Source of the DNA: JAWWPY01 sp033854735
Lineage (GTDB): Bacteria; Actinomycetota; Actinomycetes; Streptosporangiales; Streptosporangiaceae
Direction: 5' to 3'
DNA: 64,000 bases
NCBI GenBank assembly: GCA_033854735.1
Contig: JAWWPY010000512.1
Coordinates: 1 to 64,000 of the forward strand
Positions within the stretch are counted from its first letter, which is position 1; the number at the start of each line of letters is the position of its first letter. A program made the translations under genes and the position numbers. Of the stretch, positions 8,579 to 16,596 are shown one piece after another. The notes under the pieces are model-generated. The model was not told the origin of the DNA, did no database searches, and saw nothing but the letters and a program-made list of their open reading frames with translations.

Positions 8579-9228
8579 CAGCGGAGCGGAAGGCCGAGCA
8601 GCCCGGCGACGCGCGCGACGGTCGGGCCCGGTTCGGTGTGCAGCACGCCGGTCATCCCGATCGCCTCGGCGGCGGACACGTTGGCCGCGATGTCGTCGAT
8701 GAACACGCACTCCTCCGGTTCCAGCCCGAGCAGAGCCACCGCGTGCCGGAAGATCCTCTCCTCGGGCTTGCGCATGCCGACCTCGGCCGAGATGACCACG
8801 GCGTCGAACCGGGCGGGGAACAGGTGGCGCTCGTAGTCGCCCGCGCCCCAGGAATTGGAGAGCAGGCCGGTGCGCAGGCCGGCGCCACGGATCTGCTGCA
8901 GCAGGTCGTGCATGGCATCGCACGGCACCGCCGCCGCGAACATCCTGGCCAGCAGACCCTCGGCGGGCACCCGGCCGCCGTCGAGCCGGACGATCCGGGA
9001 GGCGAGCAACTGCTCGAACTCGGACGGCGTGCACTCGCCACGCTCCAGTGCGTGCACGGGATTGCTCTCGCCGTCGGGCGTGTAGGCGCCACGCAGCCAG
9101 GGCCGGAGCACCGCGGTGTAGCTGTCGTGGTCGATTCCGTCCGCGACCAGCCAGCTGCGGACAACATCGGGGATCGGGCTGGTCAGCACGCCGCCCCAGT
9201 CCGTGATCACCCCGCGCAGCTCCGGCAC
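8578..9228 (-). CDS. HAD family hydrolase (subfamily IA)
   Basis: A 216-residue phosphatase-like protein. Motif I is VITDWGGVLT, with the nucleophile Asp at about residue 10; it is the DWGGV variant found in many actinobacterial HADs. Motif II is LLSNSWG, the lysine is in VGMRKPEERIFRHAV, and motif III is CVFIDDIAANVSAAEAIGM. The substrate is unknown. It is translationally coupled to vsr. The pairing may be chance or may reflect handling of a repair product; nothing in the sequence decides this. Confidence 0.9.
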   Translation of the reverse strand: MPELRGVITDWGGVLTSPIPDVVRSWLVADGIDHDSYTAVLRPWLRGAYTPDGESNPVHALERGECTPSEFEQLLASRIVRLDGGRVPAEGLLARMFAAAVPCDAMHDLLQQIRGAGLRTGLLSNSWGAGDYERHLFPARFDAVVISAEVGMRKPEERIFRHAVALLGLEPEECVFIDDIAANVSAAEAIGMTGVLHTEPGPTVARVAGLLGLPLR

Positions 9229-9319
9229 GCCTTCGATGGTAGATGACGCAGGCCAACGTCCCGGGGATGGCAGCTAACCGTTGCGTGACGCGGCTCTGAC
9301 CTGGCCGGGAAGCCGTTGT

Positions 9320-9390
9320 CCCGGCGACCGGCGACCCGGCGACCCCGCGACCCGGCGACCCGGCGACCCGGCGACCTGGCGACCCGGCGG
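9320..9390. repeat. 9-bp tandem repeat (CGACCCGGC-type) upstream of the sulfonate locus
   Basis: About eight imperfect copies of CGACCCGG(C), ending abruptly at an AT-rich promoter-like stretch. No coding function is supported. Confidence 0.8.
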
Positions 9391-9462
9391 AGAAACTTCT
9401 GGCTCCTAAGTATCTATATATTTCCAATTGACTTTATAGGAATCTTGACCGAGCATGGTGCC
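9391..9462 (+). promoter_or_regulatory. AT-rich promoter region of the ssu leader and operon
   Basis: A sharply AT-rich block in a GC-rich neighbourhood, directly before the leader peptide. It contains TTGACT at 9428-9433, a TATAGG-like hexamer at 9436, and facing half-sites TCCTA (9404) and TAGGA (9437). The exact -35/-10 assignment is uncertain. The facing half-sites could bind a sulfur-responsive repressor. Confidence 0.5.
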
Positions 9463-9558
9463 ATGACTCGCAGGGAACCTCTGGCGTGGTGCCGGTACGT
9501 GGACCTCCGGCGGCAGGCCAGCGCGATGTGTCGGCTCCCCCGCGTCGCTCAGCGCTGA
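9463..9558 (+). CDS. Putative leader peptide, cysteine-responsive attenuator type
   Basis: A 31-residue ORF starting MTRREPLAW and carrying the core YVDLRRQASAMC. Actinobacterial sulfur-assimilation operons are often preceded by such short ORFs, with a VDL motif, an Arg/Ser segment and one or more Cys codons near the end; in mycobacteria related Cys-rich uORFs stall when cysteine is scarce and so control the genes downstream. Here Cys codons occur at residues 10 and 23. The next genes import and cleave sulfonates, which fits sulfur control. The peptide itself probably has no other function. Confidence 0.75.
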   Translation: MTRREPLAWCRYVDLRRQASAMCRLPRVAQR

Positions 9559-9603
9559 TTCCGCTCACCATCAGCACTGGGTGGTGGGCCGGGGCCCAGG
9601 CTG

Positions 9604-9660
9604 GCCGCTCCGTCCGCCCCCCAGCCGCTCCATCCGCCCCCAGCCGCTCCGTCCGCTCCG
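9604..9660. repeat. About 20-bp repeat in the ssu leader region
   Basis: Three copies of a unit containing CCGCTCC(G/A)TCCGC at 9605, 9625 and 9644. They lie between the leader peptide stop (9558) and the ssuC start, in the stretch where an attenuator structure would have to form. No clear terminator hairpin with a T tract is seen. Confidence 0.65.
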
Positions 9661-9706
9661 GCCGCGCACCAGTGAGCGGCCCCGACCTGCCGCCGCGAGG
9701 TCTGCC

Positions 9707-10657
9707 GTGTCTCGACCGACACCCGCCACACTGCTCCAGCAGGACCCGGCATCATCGCCAAGTGCCGCCGGCCTGACCGGCTCCGCATTGCCGGGCGAGG
9801 CCCATTCCGTATCACCGGGCGAGGCCCGCGCCACGCCCGGGGCCGCGGCCCTGACCCCGGCCGGGCGGGGCCGCCGGCGCCGCAGGCGGTCGAGCTGGCA
9901 GCGGCTGATCAGCCCGCTCGCCGTCCTGGCCATCTGGCAGCTGGTCAGCGTCTCCGGCCTGATCTCCGAGCAGAAACTGCCGCCGCCGACGCAGATCTGG
10001 CACACCGCGCTCTGGCTGATCACGTCGAGCTCGCCCGCCTATGGGACGCTGCAGGTCGCGATGCTCGTCTCACTGAAGCGGGTGGCGATCGGCTTCGCCC
10101 TCGGCGGCGGGGCGGGCCTGATCCTCGCCGTCATCGCGGGGCTGAGCCGCCTCGGCGAGAATTCGGTTGACCCGCTCATGCAGATGGTGCGGACGTTGCC
10201 ACTGTTCGGCTTGATCCCGGTGTTCATCGTCTGGTTCGGCATCGGCGAGCTGCCCAAGGTGGTGCTGATCGCGCTCGGGGCCGCCATCCCGCTCTACCTC
10301 AACACATTCTCCGGAATCCGCGGCGTGGACGCGAAACTCGCCGAAGTCGGCCAGTCGCTGCAGTTGCGCCGGAGCGAGCTGATCCGGCACATCGTGCTGC
10401 CCGGCGCTCTGCCCCAGATGCTCGTCGGCCTCCGGCAGAGCCTCGGCGTCGCCTGGCTCGCTCTCGTGGTCGCCGAGCAGGTCAACGCCAACGCCGGCCT
10501 CGGCTTCATGATCAGCCAGGCCACGCAGTTCCTGCGGAATGACGTCATCTTCGTGGCCCTGCTCGTGTACTGCGTGCTCGGCCTGCTCACCGACGCTCTG
10601 GTCCGGCTGCTGGAAAGGAGGGCATTGTCATGGCGCCGCAGCTTCGTGGAGGCGTAG
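9707..10657 (+). CDS. ssuC: Aliphatic sulfonate ABC transporter, permease
   Basis: Inner-membrane channel for sulfonate (or nitrate/taurine-type) uptake. From the GTG at 9707 the protein has 316 residues: a basic, Pro/Ala-rich N-terminal tail, then about six membrane helices. The EAA-type loop SLQLRRSELIRHIVLPGALPQMLVGLRQSLG contacts the ATPase. The GTG is chosen because GCGAGG lies 9 bases upstream; an ATG at 9581 would add 42 low-complexity residues read from the repeat. The ATPase gene overlaps its end by 28 bp. Confidence 0.9.
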   Translation: MSRPTPATLLQQDPASSPSAAGLTGSALPGEAHSVSPGEARATPGAAALTPAGRGRRRRRRSSWQRLISPLAVLAIWQLVSVSGLISEQKLPPPTQIWHTALWLITSSSPAYGTLQVAMLVSLKRVAIGFALGGGAGLILAVIAGLSRLGENSVDPLMQMVRTLPLFGLIPVFIVWFGIGELPKVVLIALGAAIPLYLNTFSGIRGVDAKLAEVGQSLQLRRSELIRHIVLPGALPQMLVGLRQSLGVAWLALVVAEQVNANAGLGFMISQATQFLRNDVIFVALLVYCVLGLLTDALVRLLERRALSWRRSFVEA

Positions 10658-11403
10658 CCGCCCAGTCCCCGGCCCGGCCGGGCCCGGGACTGAACTCGCC
10701 GGTGGCCGCCCGGGTCCGCGGCCTCAGCCGGGCGTTCGGCGACCGGCGGGTGCTCGACGGCCTAGACCTCGATATCGCGCCGGGTGAATTCATCGCCCTG
10801 ATCGGGCGGAGCGGGTCGGGTAAGTCCACCTTGCTGCGGGCACTGGCCGGTCTGGACCGCGAGGTGACGGGGGAACTCTCCGTACGGGGCAGCACCGCCG
10901 TGGCGTTCCAGGAACCGCGCCTGGTGCCGTGGCGCCGGGTCTGGACGAACGTGGCCCTGGGGCTGCGGGTCAGCGACCCCAAATCGGTAGCGCGCGCCGC
11001 GCTCGACGAGGTCGAGCTCACCGAGCGGGCCGATGCCTGGCCGCTGACCCTGTCCGGCGGCGAGGCCCAGCGAGCCTCGCTGGCCCGGGCGCTGGTGCGC
11101 GAGCCAAGCCTGCTGCTGCTCGATGAGCCGTTCAGCGCTCTGGACGCGCTGACCCGGATCACCATGCACCGGCTGGTCGTCCGGCTCTGGGCGCACCACC
11201 AGCCCGCCGTCCTGCTGGTCACCCACGACGTGGACGAGGCGCTCGCTCTCGCTGACCGGGTCATCGTCCTGGCCAGCGGGCAGATCGCCGACAGCCGCCG
11301 GGTCGAGGTGCCGCGCCCCCGCGACCGAGAACACCCCGACCTGGTGCATCTGCGGGCCCACCTCCTCACTGAGCTTGGCGTAGCGACGGAAGGACAATCA
11401 TGA
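10630..11403 (+). CDS. ssuB: Aliphatic sulfonate ABC transporter, ATPase
   Basis: Powers sulfonate import. It has 257 residues, with Walker A GRSGSGKST at 59-67, a Q-loop (FQEPRLVPWRRV), the signature LSGGEAQRASLARAL, Walker B LLLLDEPFSALDA and the switch His in VTHDVDEAL. The ATG at 10630 follows AAAGGAGGGC at a good distance. It overlaps ssuC by 28 bp and the ssuA start by 4 bp, so the three are translationally coupled. The VTHDVDEALALADRV ending is typical of nitrate/sulfonate/taurine ATPases. Confidence 0.95.
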   Translation: MAPQLRGGVAAQSPARPGPGLNSPVAARVRGLSRAFGDRRVLDGLDLDIAPGEFIALIGRSGSGKSTLLRALAGLDREVTGELSVRGSTAVAFQEPRLVPWRRVWTNVALGLRVSDPKSVARAALDEVELTERADAWPLTLSGGEAQRASLARALVREPSLLLLDEPFSALDALTRITMHRLVVRLWAHHQPAVLLVTHDVDEALALADRVIVLASGQIADSRRVEVPRPRDREHPDLVHLRAHLLTELGVATEGQS

Positions 11404-12437
11404 CGACCCAGAACCTCCACCGCAGACGGCTCCTGCCGCTGGCCGCGATCCTCGCGATCGCCGCGATCGCCGCCGCGGCCTGCTCGTCGTCCGGTGGAAG
11501 CAACGCCAACTCCTCCACCGCGAGCGCGTCGAACGCTGCGGTCAACTTGTCCGGAGTGACCCTGCACGTCGGGGACCAGGCCGGATCCGGCGCGCAGGCG
11601 CTACTCACCGCGGCCGGCCTGATCAACAAGCTGCCCTTCAAGGTGACCTGGTCCGACTTCACCTCCGGGCCCCCGATGCTGCAGGCCATGGGCGCCGGTG
11701 CGGTCGACATCGGCAGCGTCGGCAACGCTCCGCCCGTGTTCGCGGCCGCCGGCGGTGACAAGCTCGCCATCGTCGGCGCGCTCCAGGCCAACCCACTCGG
11801 CAGCGCTCTGCTGGTCCCGGCCAACTCCCCGATCCACTCGATCGCCCAGCTCAAGGGCAAGAAGATCGCCGTGGCCCAGGGCAGCTCGGCCGACTTTCAC
11901 CTGCTCACCGTGCTCAAGAAGGCTGGGCTGGGTGTGCACGACGTAACGCTGGACTACCTGCAGCCCGCCGACGGCCTCGCTGCCCTGTCGTCCGCGCACG
12001 TGGACGCGTGGGACATCTGGTCACCCTTCATTGAGCAGGCAGAAGCTCAGGATCACGCCAGGGCCCTGGTCAACGGGGTCGGCTTCGGCAGCCCGTACTC
12101 GTTCGCGGTCGCGTCCCGCGCCGCGCTGGCCGATCCCGGTAAGGCCGCCGCGATCCGCGACTACCTGAAGCTGCTCAACCAGGCGCACACCTGGGCGGAC
12201 GCCCACTTGTCGGTCTGGGCGGGCGTCTGGGCCAAGGCCACCGGGCTGCCGACCAGCGTCATGCTGACGGCCGCGAAGGATGACGCCACTAAGGCTGTCC
12301 CCATCACTCCGGAGGTCGTCAGTTCCGAGCAGCAGGTCTCCAACGCGTTCACCGCCGCCGGGCTGATCCCCGGGCACGTGGACTTCTCCAACTTCGTCGA
12401 CACGGCCTTCAACGACACGGTCGGGAGCTCGTCATGA
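11400..12437 (+). CDS. ssuA: Sulfonate ABC transporter, substrate-binding lipoprotein
   Basis: Extracytoplasmic binding protein that delivers sulfonate to SsuBC. The 345-residue protein starts with a positively charged segment and a signal helix (residues 12-26), then a lipobox-like AAAC, the Cys being lipidated and anchored to the membrane, then a Ser/Gly/Asn linker. The mature part shows the NMT1/SsuA fold: FKVTWSDFTSGPPMLQAMGAGAVDIGSVGNAPPVFAAAGG and KGKKIAVAQGSSADFHLL. The start overlaps ssuB and the stop overlaps ssuD. Confidence 0.95.
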   Translation: MTTQNLHRRRLLPLAAILAIAAIAAAACSSSGGSNANSSTASASNAAVNLSGVTLHVGDQAGSGAQALLTAAGLINKLPFKVTWSDFTSGPPMLQAMGAGAVDIGSVGNAPPVFAAAGGDKLAIVGALQANPLGSALLVPANSPIHSIAQLKGKKIAVAQGSSADFHLLTVLKKAGLGVHDVTLDYLQPADGLAALSSAHVDAWDIWSPFIEQAEAQDHARALVNGVGFGSPYSFAVASRAALADPGKAAAIRDYLKLLNQAHTWADAHLSVWAGVWAKATGLPTSVMLTAAKDDATKAVPITPEVVSSEQQVSNAFTAAGLIPGHVDFSNFVDTAFNDTVGSSS

Positions 12438-13657
12438 CCCTCAAATTCCACTGGTTCCTGCCCACCTCAGGCGACGGCCGCGCGATCATGGGGCGCGGGC
12501 ACAGCCTCCCCCTGGTCGGTCGGCTCAACGGCTCGGCCACGGAGAACGGCAGCGGAAGCGCGCCGCACATCACCGGAGCCGCGGCCCAGGACCGGCCCCC
12601 GGATATCGAGTACCTGGCCCAGATCGCCCGCTCCGCCGAGCAACTCGGCTTCGAGGCCGTGCTCACGCCGACCGGCACCTGGTGCGAGGACGCCTGGCTG
12701 ACGACCGCGGCGCTAACCAGGGACACGCAGCGGCTGAAGTTCCTGGTGGCGTTCCGGCCCGGCCTGATCTCGCCCACGCTGGCCGCCCAGATGGCGGCCA
12801 CCTACCAGCGGCTGTCCCGGGGCCGGCTGCTGCTCAACGTGGTGACCGGCGGCCAGGCCGACGAGCAGCGCCGGTTCGGCGACCATCTCTCCCACGACGA
12901 GCGGTACGCGCGGACCGGCGAGTTCCTCGCCATCGTGCGCGGGGCCTGGAGCGGGCAGCCGTTCGACTTCACCGGCGAGCACTACCAGGTCACCGGGGCA
13001 ACGGTGATGCGCCCGCCGGACCCGGTGCCCGGCGTCTACTTCGGCGGCTCCTCTCCGGCCGCGGGCCCGGTCGCCGCCCGGTACGCCGACACGTACCTGA
13101 CCTGGGGCGAGCCGCCTGCCCAGGTCGCCGAGAAGCTCGCCTGGATCCGCGGGCTGGCCAAGGCGGAAGGACGGACGCTGCGGTTCGGCATCCGGCTGCA
13201 TGTGATCACTCGCGACACCGAGGCCGAGGCCTGGGCGGAAGCCAGCCGCCTGCTGGACTATCTCGACCCGGGCGAGATCGAGCAGGCCCAGCAGGTCCTG
13301 GGGGCCAGCGAGTCGGTGGGCCAGGACCGGATGCGCTCGCTGCACGCTTCCTACCGCTCCGGCGGCTCCGCCCAGGACCTGGAGATCTACCCGAACCTGT
13401 GGGCCGGGGTCGGCCTGGTCCGCGGCGGCGCCGGCACGGCGCTGGTCGGCAGCCACCTGCAGGTGGCGGATCTCATCGAGGAATACGCCTCGCTCGGGAT
13501 CAGCGAGTTCATCCTGTCCGGCTACCCGCATCTGGAAGAGGCGTACTGGTTCGGCGAGGGCGTGCTGCCCGAACTCCGCCAGCGCGGGGCCTTCTACCCA
13601 GGAAGCACTCCCTCCCCGGGAACTACCGGCGCGCGGCGGGTGGCCGTCGGCGGATGA
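12434..13657 (+). CDS. ssuD: FMNH2-dependent alkanesulfonate monooxygenase
   Basis: Cleaves alkanesulfonates to aldehyde and sulfite with O2 and reduced FMN, releasing sulfur for cysteine synthesis. It has 407 residues of the bacterial luciferase-like (LLM) fold. It starts FHWFLPTSGDGR, as SsuD proteins do, and carries FLVAFRPGLISPTLAAQMAA, LLLNVVTGGQ, FGDHLSHDERYARTGEFL and YFGGSS, all SsuD-family conserved. A stretch of about 25 residues after PLVGRL (Gly/Ser/Asn-rich) lengthens the first loop. It needs free FMNH2, probably supplied by the next gene. Confidence 0.95.
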   Translation: MTLKFHWFLPTSGDGRAIMGRGHSLPLVGRLNGSATENGSGSAPHITGAAAQDRPPDIEYLAQIARSAEQLGFEAVLTPTGTWCEDAWLTTAALTRDTQRLKFLVAFRPGLISPTLAAQMAATYQRLSRGRLLLNVVTGGQADEQRRFGDHLSHDERYARTGEFLAIVRGAWSGQPFDFTGEHYQVTGATVMRPPDPVPGVYFGGSSPAAGPVAARYADTYLTWGEPPAQVAEKLAWIRGLAKAEGRTLRFGIRLHVITRDTEAEAWAEASRLLDYLDPGEIEQAQQVLGASESVGQDRMRSLHASYRSGGSAQDLEIYPNLWAGVGLVRGGAGTALVGSHLQVADLIEEYASLGISEFILSGYPHLEEAYWFGEGVLPELRQRGAFYPGSTPSPGTTGARRVAVGG

Positions 13658-13704
13658 TCGTGCCCGCGCCCCGGAGCAGCCGGGCCTACAGTCCAGGAGA
13701 AGCC

Positions 13705-14226
13705 GTGCGCTGCATCGCCCTCGTTGGTAATCCCAAGCCCGAGTCCCGCACCCTCACCGTGGCTGCGGCCGCGGCCGCAGCCGTCATCGAGGCCGCGGGA
13801 CTGACCAGCGGCTATCAGGTCATCGACCTGTGCGGGCTGGCCCGGCGCCTGCTCCTGCCGGAGCCGTCCCCCGCCGTCGAAGACGCCATCGAGCAGGTCA
13901 CCCGCGCCGGCCTGGTCGTGGTGGCCAGCCCCACCTTCAAGGGCACGTATACCGGGCTGCTCAAGGTCTTCCTGGACCGGCTCCCGCACCGGGCGCTGGC
14001 CGGGACGATCGCGCTGCCTGTCCTGGTGATGGGCGCACCGCAGCATGCACTCGCCGTTGAGGTGCACCTGCGGCCACTGCTGGTGGAACTGGGCGCCGTG
14101 GTGCCCACGCCGGGGCTGGCTGTTCTCGAATCACAACTGGACACCCTGGACGCGGTGCTGCGTCCGTGGGCCGCACAGGTGGCTCCCGCGCTGGGAATCC
14201 TGGCCGCTCCCGCGCTGGTTCAGTAG
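13705..14226 (+). CDS. NAD(P)H-dependent FMN reductase, probable partner of SsuD
   Basis: A flavodoxin-like reductase of 173 residues, with the FMN phosphate loop GNPKPESRT (about residues 7-15) and SPTFKGTYTGLLKVFLDRLP (about 76-95), the signature of SsuE/MsuE-type reductases. It would supply FMNH2 to the monooxygenase. The GTG at 13705 is favoured because AGGAG lies 7 bases upstream and the protein then starts VRCIALVGNPKP as relatives do. An ATG at 13654 overlapping the ssuD stop is the alternative. It is the last gene of the sulfonate operon. Confidence 0.88.
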   Translation: MRCIALVGNPKPESRTLTVAAAAAAAVIEAAGLTSGYQVIDLCGLARRLLLPEPSPAVEDAIEQVTRAGLVVVASPTFKGTYTGLLKVFLDRLPHRALAGTIALPVLVMGAPQHALAVEVHLRPLLVELGAVVPTPGLAVLESQLDTLDAVLRPWAAQVAPALGILAAPALVQ

Positions 14227-14268
14227 CCGGCGGCGGGCACGCTCTCCTCGGGCTGGACCCGGGGCTGC

Positions 14269-14652
14269 TCAGCCGACACCGACGGTCTGTCGCTCGGGCT
14301 CGATCACGACCACGACGCGCTCTTGCCCTCGGGGGTAGGGCGCGCCGGTGTACTTCGTGGACAGCTGGTCGATGATCTCCCACGCCGCATCGCCCTCGAG
14401 CCATTCTCCGAGCCGCCCACGGACGACAACGGGCTCGAACGGGTTGTCGACCGGCGCGATGGACAGCGCCATCCGAGGGTCGCGGCGCAGGTTGCGTGCT
14501 TTGCGCGAACCCGGACCGGTGAGGAATACGATTCGGTCGCCGTGGGCGCCGATCCAAAGGGGAACGGTATGGGGCGAGCCGTCGGGGAGGACGGTGGCGA
14601 GGTGAGCGATCGAGGTGCCGTCCAGTACGCGGCGCACGTCGGGGTCAAGCAT
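14269..14652 (-). CDS. PPOX-class F420-dependent oxidoreductase
   Basis: A 127-residue protein with the split beta-barrel pattern of the F420-binding PPOX family: IAHLATVLPDGSPHTVPLWIGAHGDRIVFLT (residues 15-45), GSRKARNLRRDPRMALSI, then VVVRGRLGEWLEGDAAWEIIDQLSTKYTG. Such enzymes reduce biliverdin-like or other quinonoid substrates with F420H2; the substrate here is unknown. It converges with the sulfonate operon and lies upstream of, and on the same strand as, two gene remnants. Confidence 0.88.
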   Translation of the reverse strand: MLDPDVRRVLDGTSIAHLATVLPDGSPHTVPLWIGAHGDRIVFLTGPGSRKARNLRRDPRMALSIAPVDNPFEPVVVRGRLGEWLEGDAAWEIIDQLSTKYTGAPYPRGQERVVVVIEPERQTVGVG

Positions 14653-14664
14653 GTGGGTGCTCCT

Positions 14665-14763
14665 TCAGCGGGAGTTGTCGGCGCGCCACGCGACGTAGTC
14701 GGCGACCGCCGAGGCGACGTCGAAGTTCGGCGCGAAACCAGTGTCGTGGGCGAGCCGGATCAT
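14665..14763 (-). pseudogene. C-terminal remnant of an NAD-dependent epimerase/reductase
   Basis: A 32-residue fragment (IRLAHDTGFAPNFDVASAVADYVAW) that looks like the last helix of extended SDR sugar epimerases, where a D(T/L)G(F/W)xPxFD(L/V) motif precedes a final DYVAWR helix. Nothing of the Rossmann fold precedes it; the sequence upstream is the end of the broken RibD-like gene, whose stop codon overlaps its ATG. It is probably debris from a deletion, not a working gene. Confidence 0.55.
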
Positions 14764-15195
14764 CGGACCACCTCGTAGTGGAGGTGGGTCACGCCGGGTG
14801 CCGGGACGGCCTCCAGCAGCCGGAGGTGCACGCGCTTCGGGAGCTCCTGGAAGAAGCTGTGACCGGCGCCCAAGGAGGACGGGCACCTGGTGGAGGATCA
14901 CCTCGTCGAGGAGGTTCGCGGCCAGCGCGGAGGTCACCACGCCGCCGCCCATGAGGGCGACGTCCTCATCGCCGGCGGCCTCGCGTGCCGCCGCGATGGT
15001 GTCGAAGAACCGGGCGCTCGGCTCACTCAGCTTGAACCCGCCGAACACCTGGCTCGGCGTGTCCCCGTCCATGTACCAGTCGAAGAGCATGGGCGCGTCA
15101 CCGAGACCGCGTCCGAACTCCTCGTCGCCGTCGGGACTGCGGCCACTGATATAGCCGTCGACCGAGACGGCGTGGGCGCTGAAGACCTTGCTCAT
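14760..15195 (-). pseudogene. Broken dihydrofolate reductase-like (RibD C-terminal domain) gene
   Basis: The N-terminus MSKVFSAHAVSVDGYISGRSPD and GLGDAPMLFDWYMDGDTPSQVFGGFKLSEPSARFFDTI match the RibD-C reductase family. The frame then jumps straight to AREAAGDEDVALMGGGVVTSALAANLLDEVILHQVPVLLG, so about 55 central residues (from the catalytic core to the second strand) are missing in frame. After VLLG near 14872 one extra base shifts the frame; in the restored frame the normal ending HSFFQELPKRVHLRLLEAV follows up to a TGA at 14760. Two lesions make it a clear pseudogene. Confidence 0.8.
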
Positions 15196-15214
15196 GTCTC
15201 TCCTTCGCGGTTGA

Positions 15215-16543
15215 TTAGATGGCTTGGGGGAAGTCGAAGAATCGGTGCGGGTCGTAGGCGTTCTTGACCGCGGCCAGCCGGGGGTAGTTGCCCGCGTGGT
15301 ACGCCGCGGCCCAGTCGTCGAGCTCGGGGTCGGGGAAGTTGGGGTAGACACGCCCCGACCCGTCGGCGTGGGCGGTCGCCCAGGAACGATCGACCCACGG
15401 GTCGGCCGCGTCGGCGATGTGCTCGAGCAGGAAGCGCTCGCTGCGGTGTGCGAACGCGGTGGCGTCCTCGGCGACCCTGTTGTAGGCCCCGCCCATCGCG
15501 ATGAACGTGAGCTGCCGTCGGCCCCAGGTCGTTGGGTCGCCGAGCTGGGTCAGAAGCGATGCGAGGGTGCGGTCAGACATCGCGTGGGAGAAGAACTCCG
15601 ACCGGATCCGCAGGGCTCGTTCGGGCAGATCCCGCGGGTCCAGGTCGGCGAAGGTGTGCTTCAGGTGGTGGTAGGGCACGCCGGTGCGCAACTCGACCGT
15701 GGGGGCCACGCCCGCCTGATTGGTGAACTCCTGCAGCATCTCCCGGGTCGATCCCTCCTCGAGGGTGGAGGCGCCGAAGAGGGTGGCCTGGACAGGTGCG
15801 CCGGGCTCAGACTCAAGGGTGAGGTTGACGGTGAGTTCGTCCGGGGCGTCCGGTGCCCAGGCTTGCCAGGCGGCGACCAGTTCCTCGAGAGCGATGTCCG
15901 ACCAGTGCGCCTCGATGCGGGTGGTCATCGGCTCAGGGACGGTGTCGAACCGCAGTGACGTGACCACACCGAACTGGCCGCCGCCCGCGCCGCGCAGAGC
16001 CCAGAATAAGTCCGGTTCATGGTCGTGGCTGCAATCTACGACGCTTCCGTTGGGGAGCACGACCTGTGCGCCGACGAGGCGATCGCAGGTCAGCCCGTGC
16101 TCGCGCCCGAGCAGACCGATCCCGCCGCCCAGGGTCAGGCCTGTGATGCCGACGGTGGGACCGCACCCGGCCGGCAGGGTCCGGCCGTAGGCGTGCAGCG
16201 CCGCGTACACCTGTCCCAGGCGGGCGCCCGCTCGGATTGTGACGCCCCGGTCATCTGCCACGGAGATGCCATCGAGGCCCGATATGTCGAGCACGATCCC
16301 GTCCGTCGACGATCGGCCCGCGAAGCAGTGCCCCCCGCCACGAGGGGCAATGCGGTCCCCAGTGGCTGTCGCGTACGTCATGGCGCGGGTGACGTCCGAG
16401 ACCGAGCGGCACGCAGCCACGAGCCGGGGACGCACCTCCCGGTAAGCGAGGTTGACCGGGCGGCGGATCGCTTCGTAGCCCGGCGAGTCAGGGCTGAACA
16501 ACTCGCCGTCGAGTGAATTGCCGAATTCGGCTAGGTCGGGCAC
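15215..16543 (-). CDS. FAD-binding oxidoreductase, berberine-bridge (BBE) type
   Basis: A 442-residue flavoprotein. The PCMH-type FAD domain holds PRGGGHCFAG (about residues 68-77), where the His is the usual 8-alpha FAD attachment site, and AGCGPTVGITGLTLGGGIGLLGREHGL; the Cys there sits one residue from the usual second attachment site. The C-terminus carries the BBE signature YPNFPDPELDDWAAAYHAGNYPRLAAVKNAYDPHRFFDFPQAI. Such enzymes oxidise alcohols, sugars or natural-product intermediates. The substrate is unknown, and there is no biosynthetic cluster around it. Confidence 0.93.
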   Translation of the reverse strand: MPDLAEFGNSLDGELFSPDSPGYEAIRRPVNLAYREVRPRLVAACRSVSDVTRAMTYATATGDRIAPRGGGHCFAGRSSTDGIVLDISGLDGISVADDRGVTIRAGARLGQVYAALHAYGRTLPAGCGPTVGITGLTLGGGIGLLGREHGLTCDRLVGAQVVLPNGSVVDCSHDHEPDLFWALRGAGGGQFGVVTSLRFDTVPEPMTTRIEAHWSDIALEELVAAWQAWAPDAPDELTVNLTLESEPGAPVQATLFGASTLEEGSTREMLQEFTNQAGVAPTVELRTGVPYHHLKHTFADLDPRDLPERALRIRSEFFSHAMSDRTLASLLTQLGDPTTWGRRQLTFIAMGGAYNRVAEDATAFAHRSERFLLEHIADAADPWVDRSWATAHADGSGRVYPNFPDPELDDWAAAYHAGNYPRLAAVKNAYDPHRFFDFPQAI

Positions 16544-16596
16544 GAGCTCGAAACTATGCGCGGCGTGACGACGGGTCTTGAACGAATCGAGCAGGA

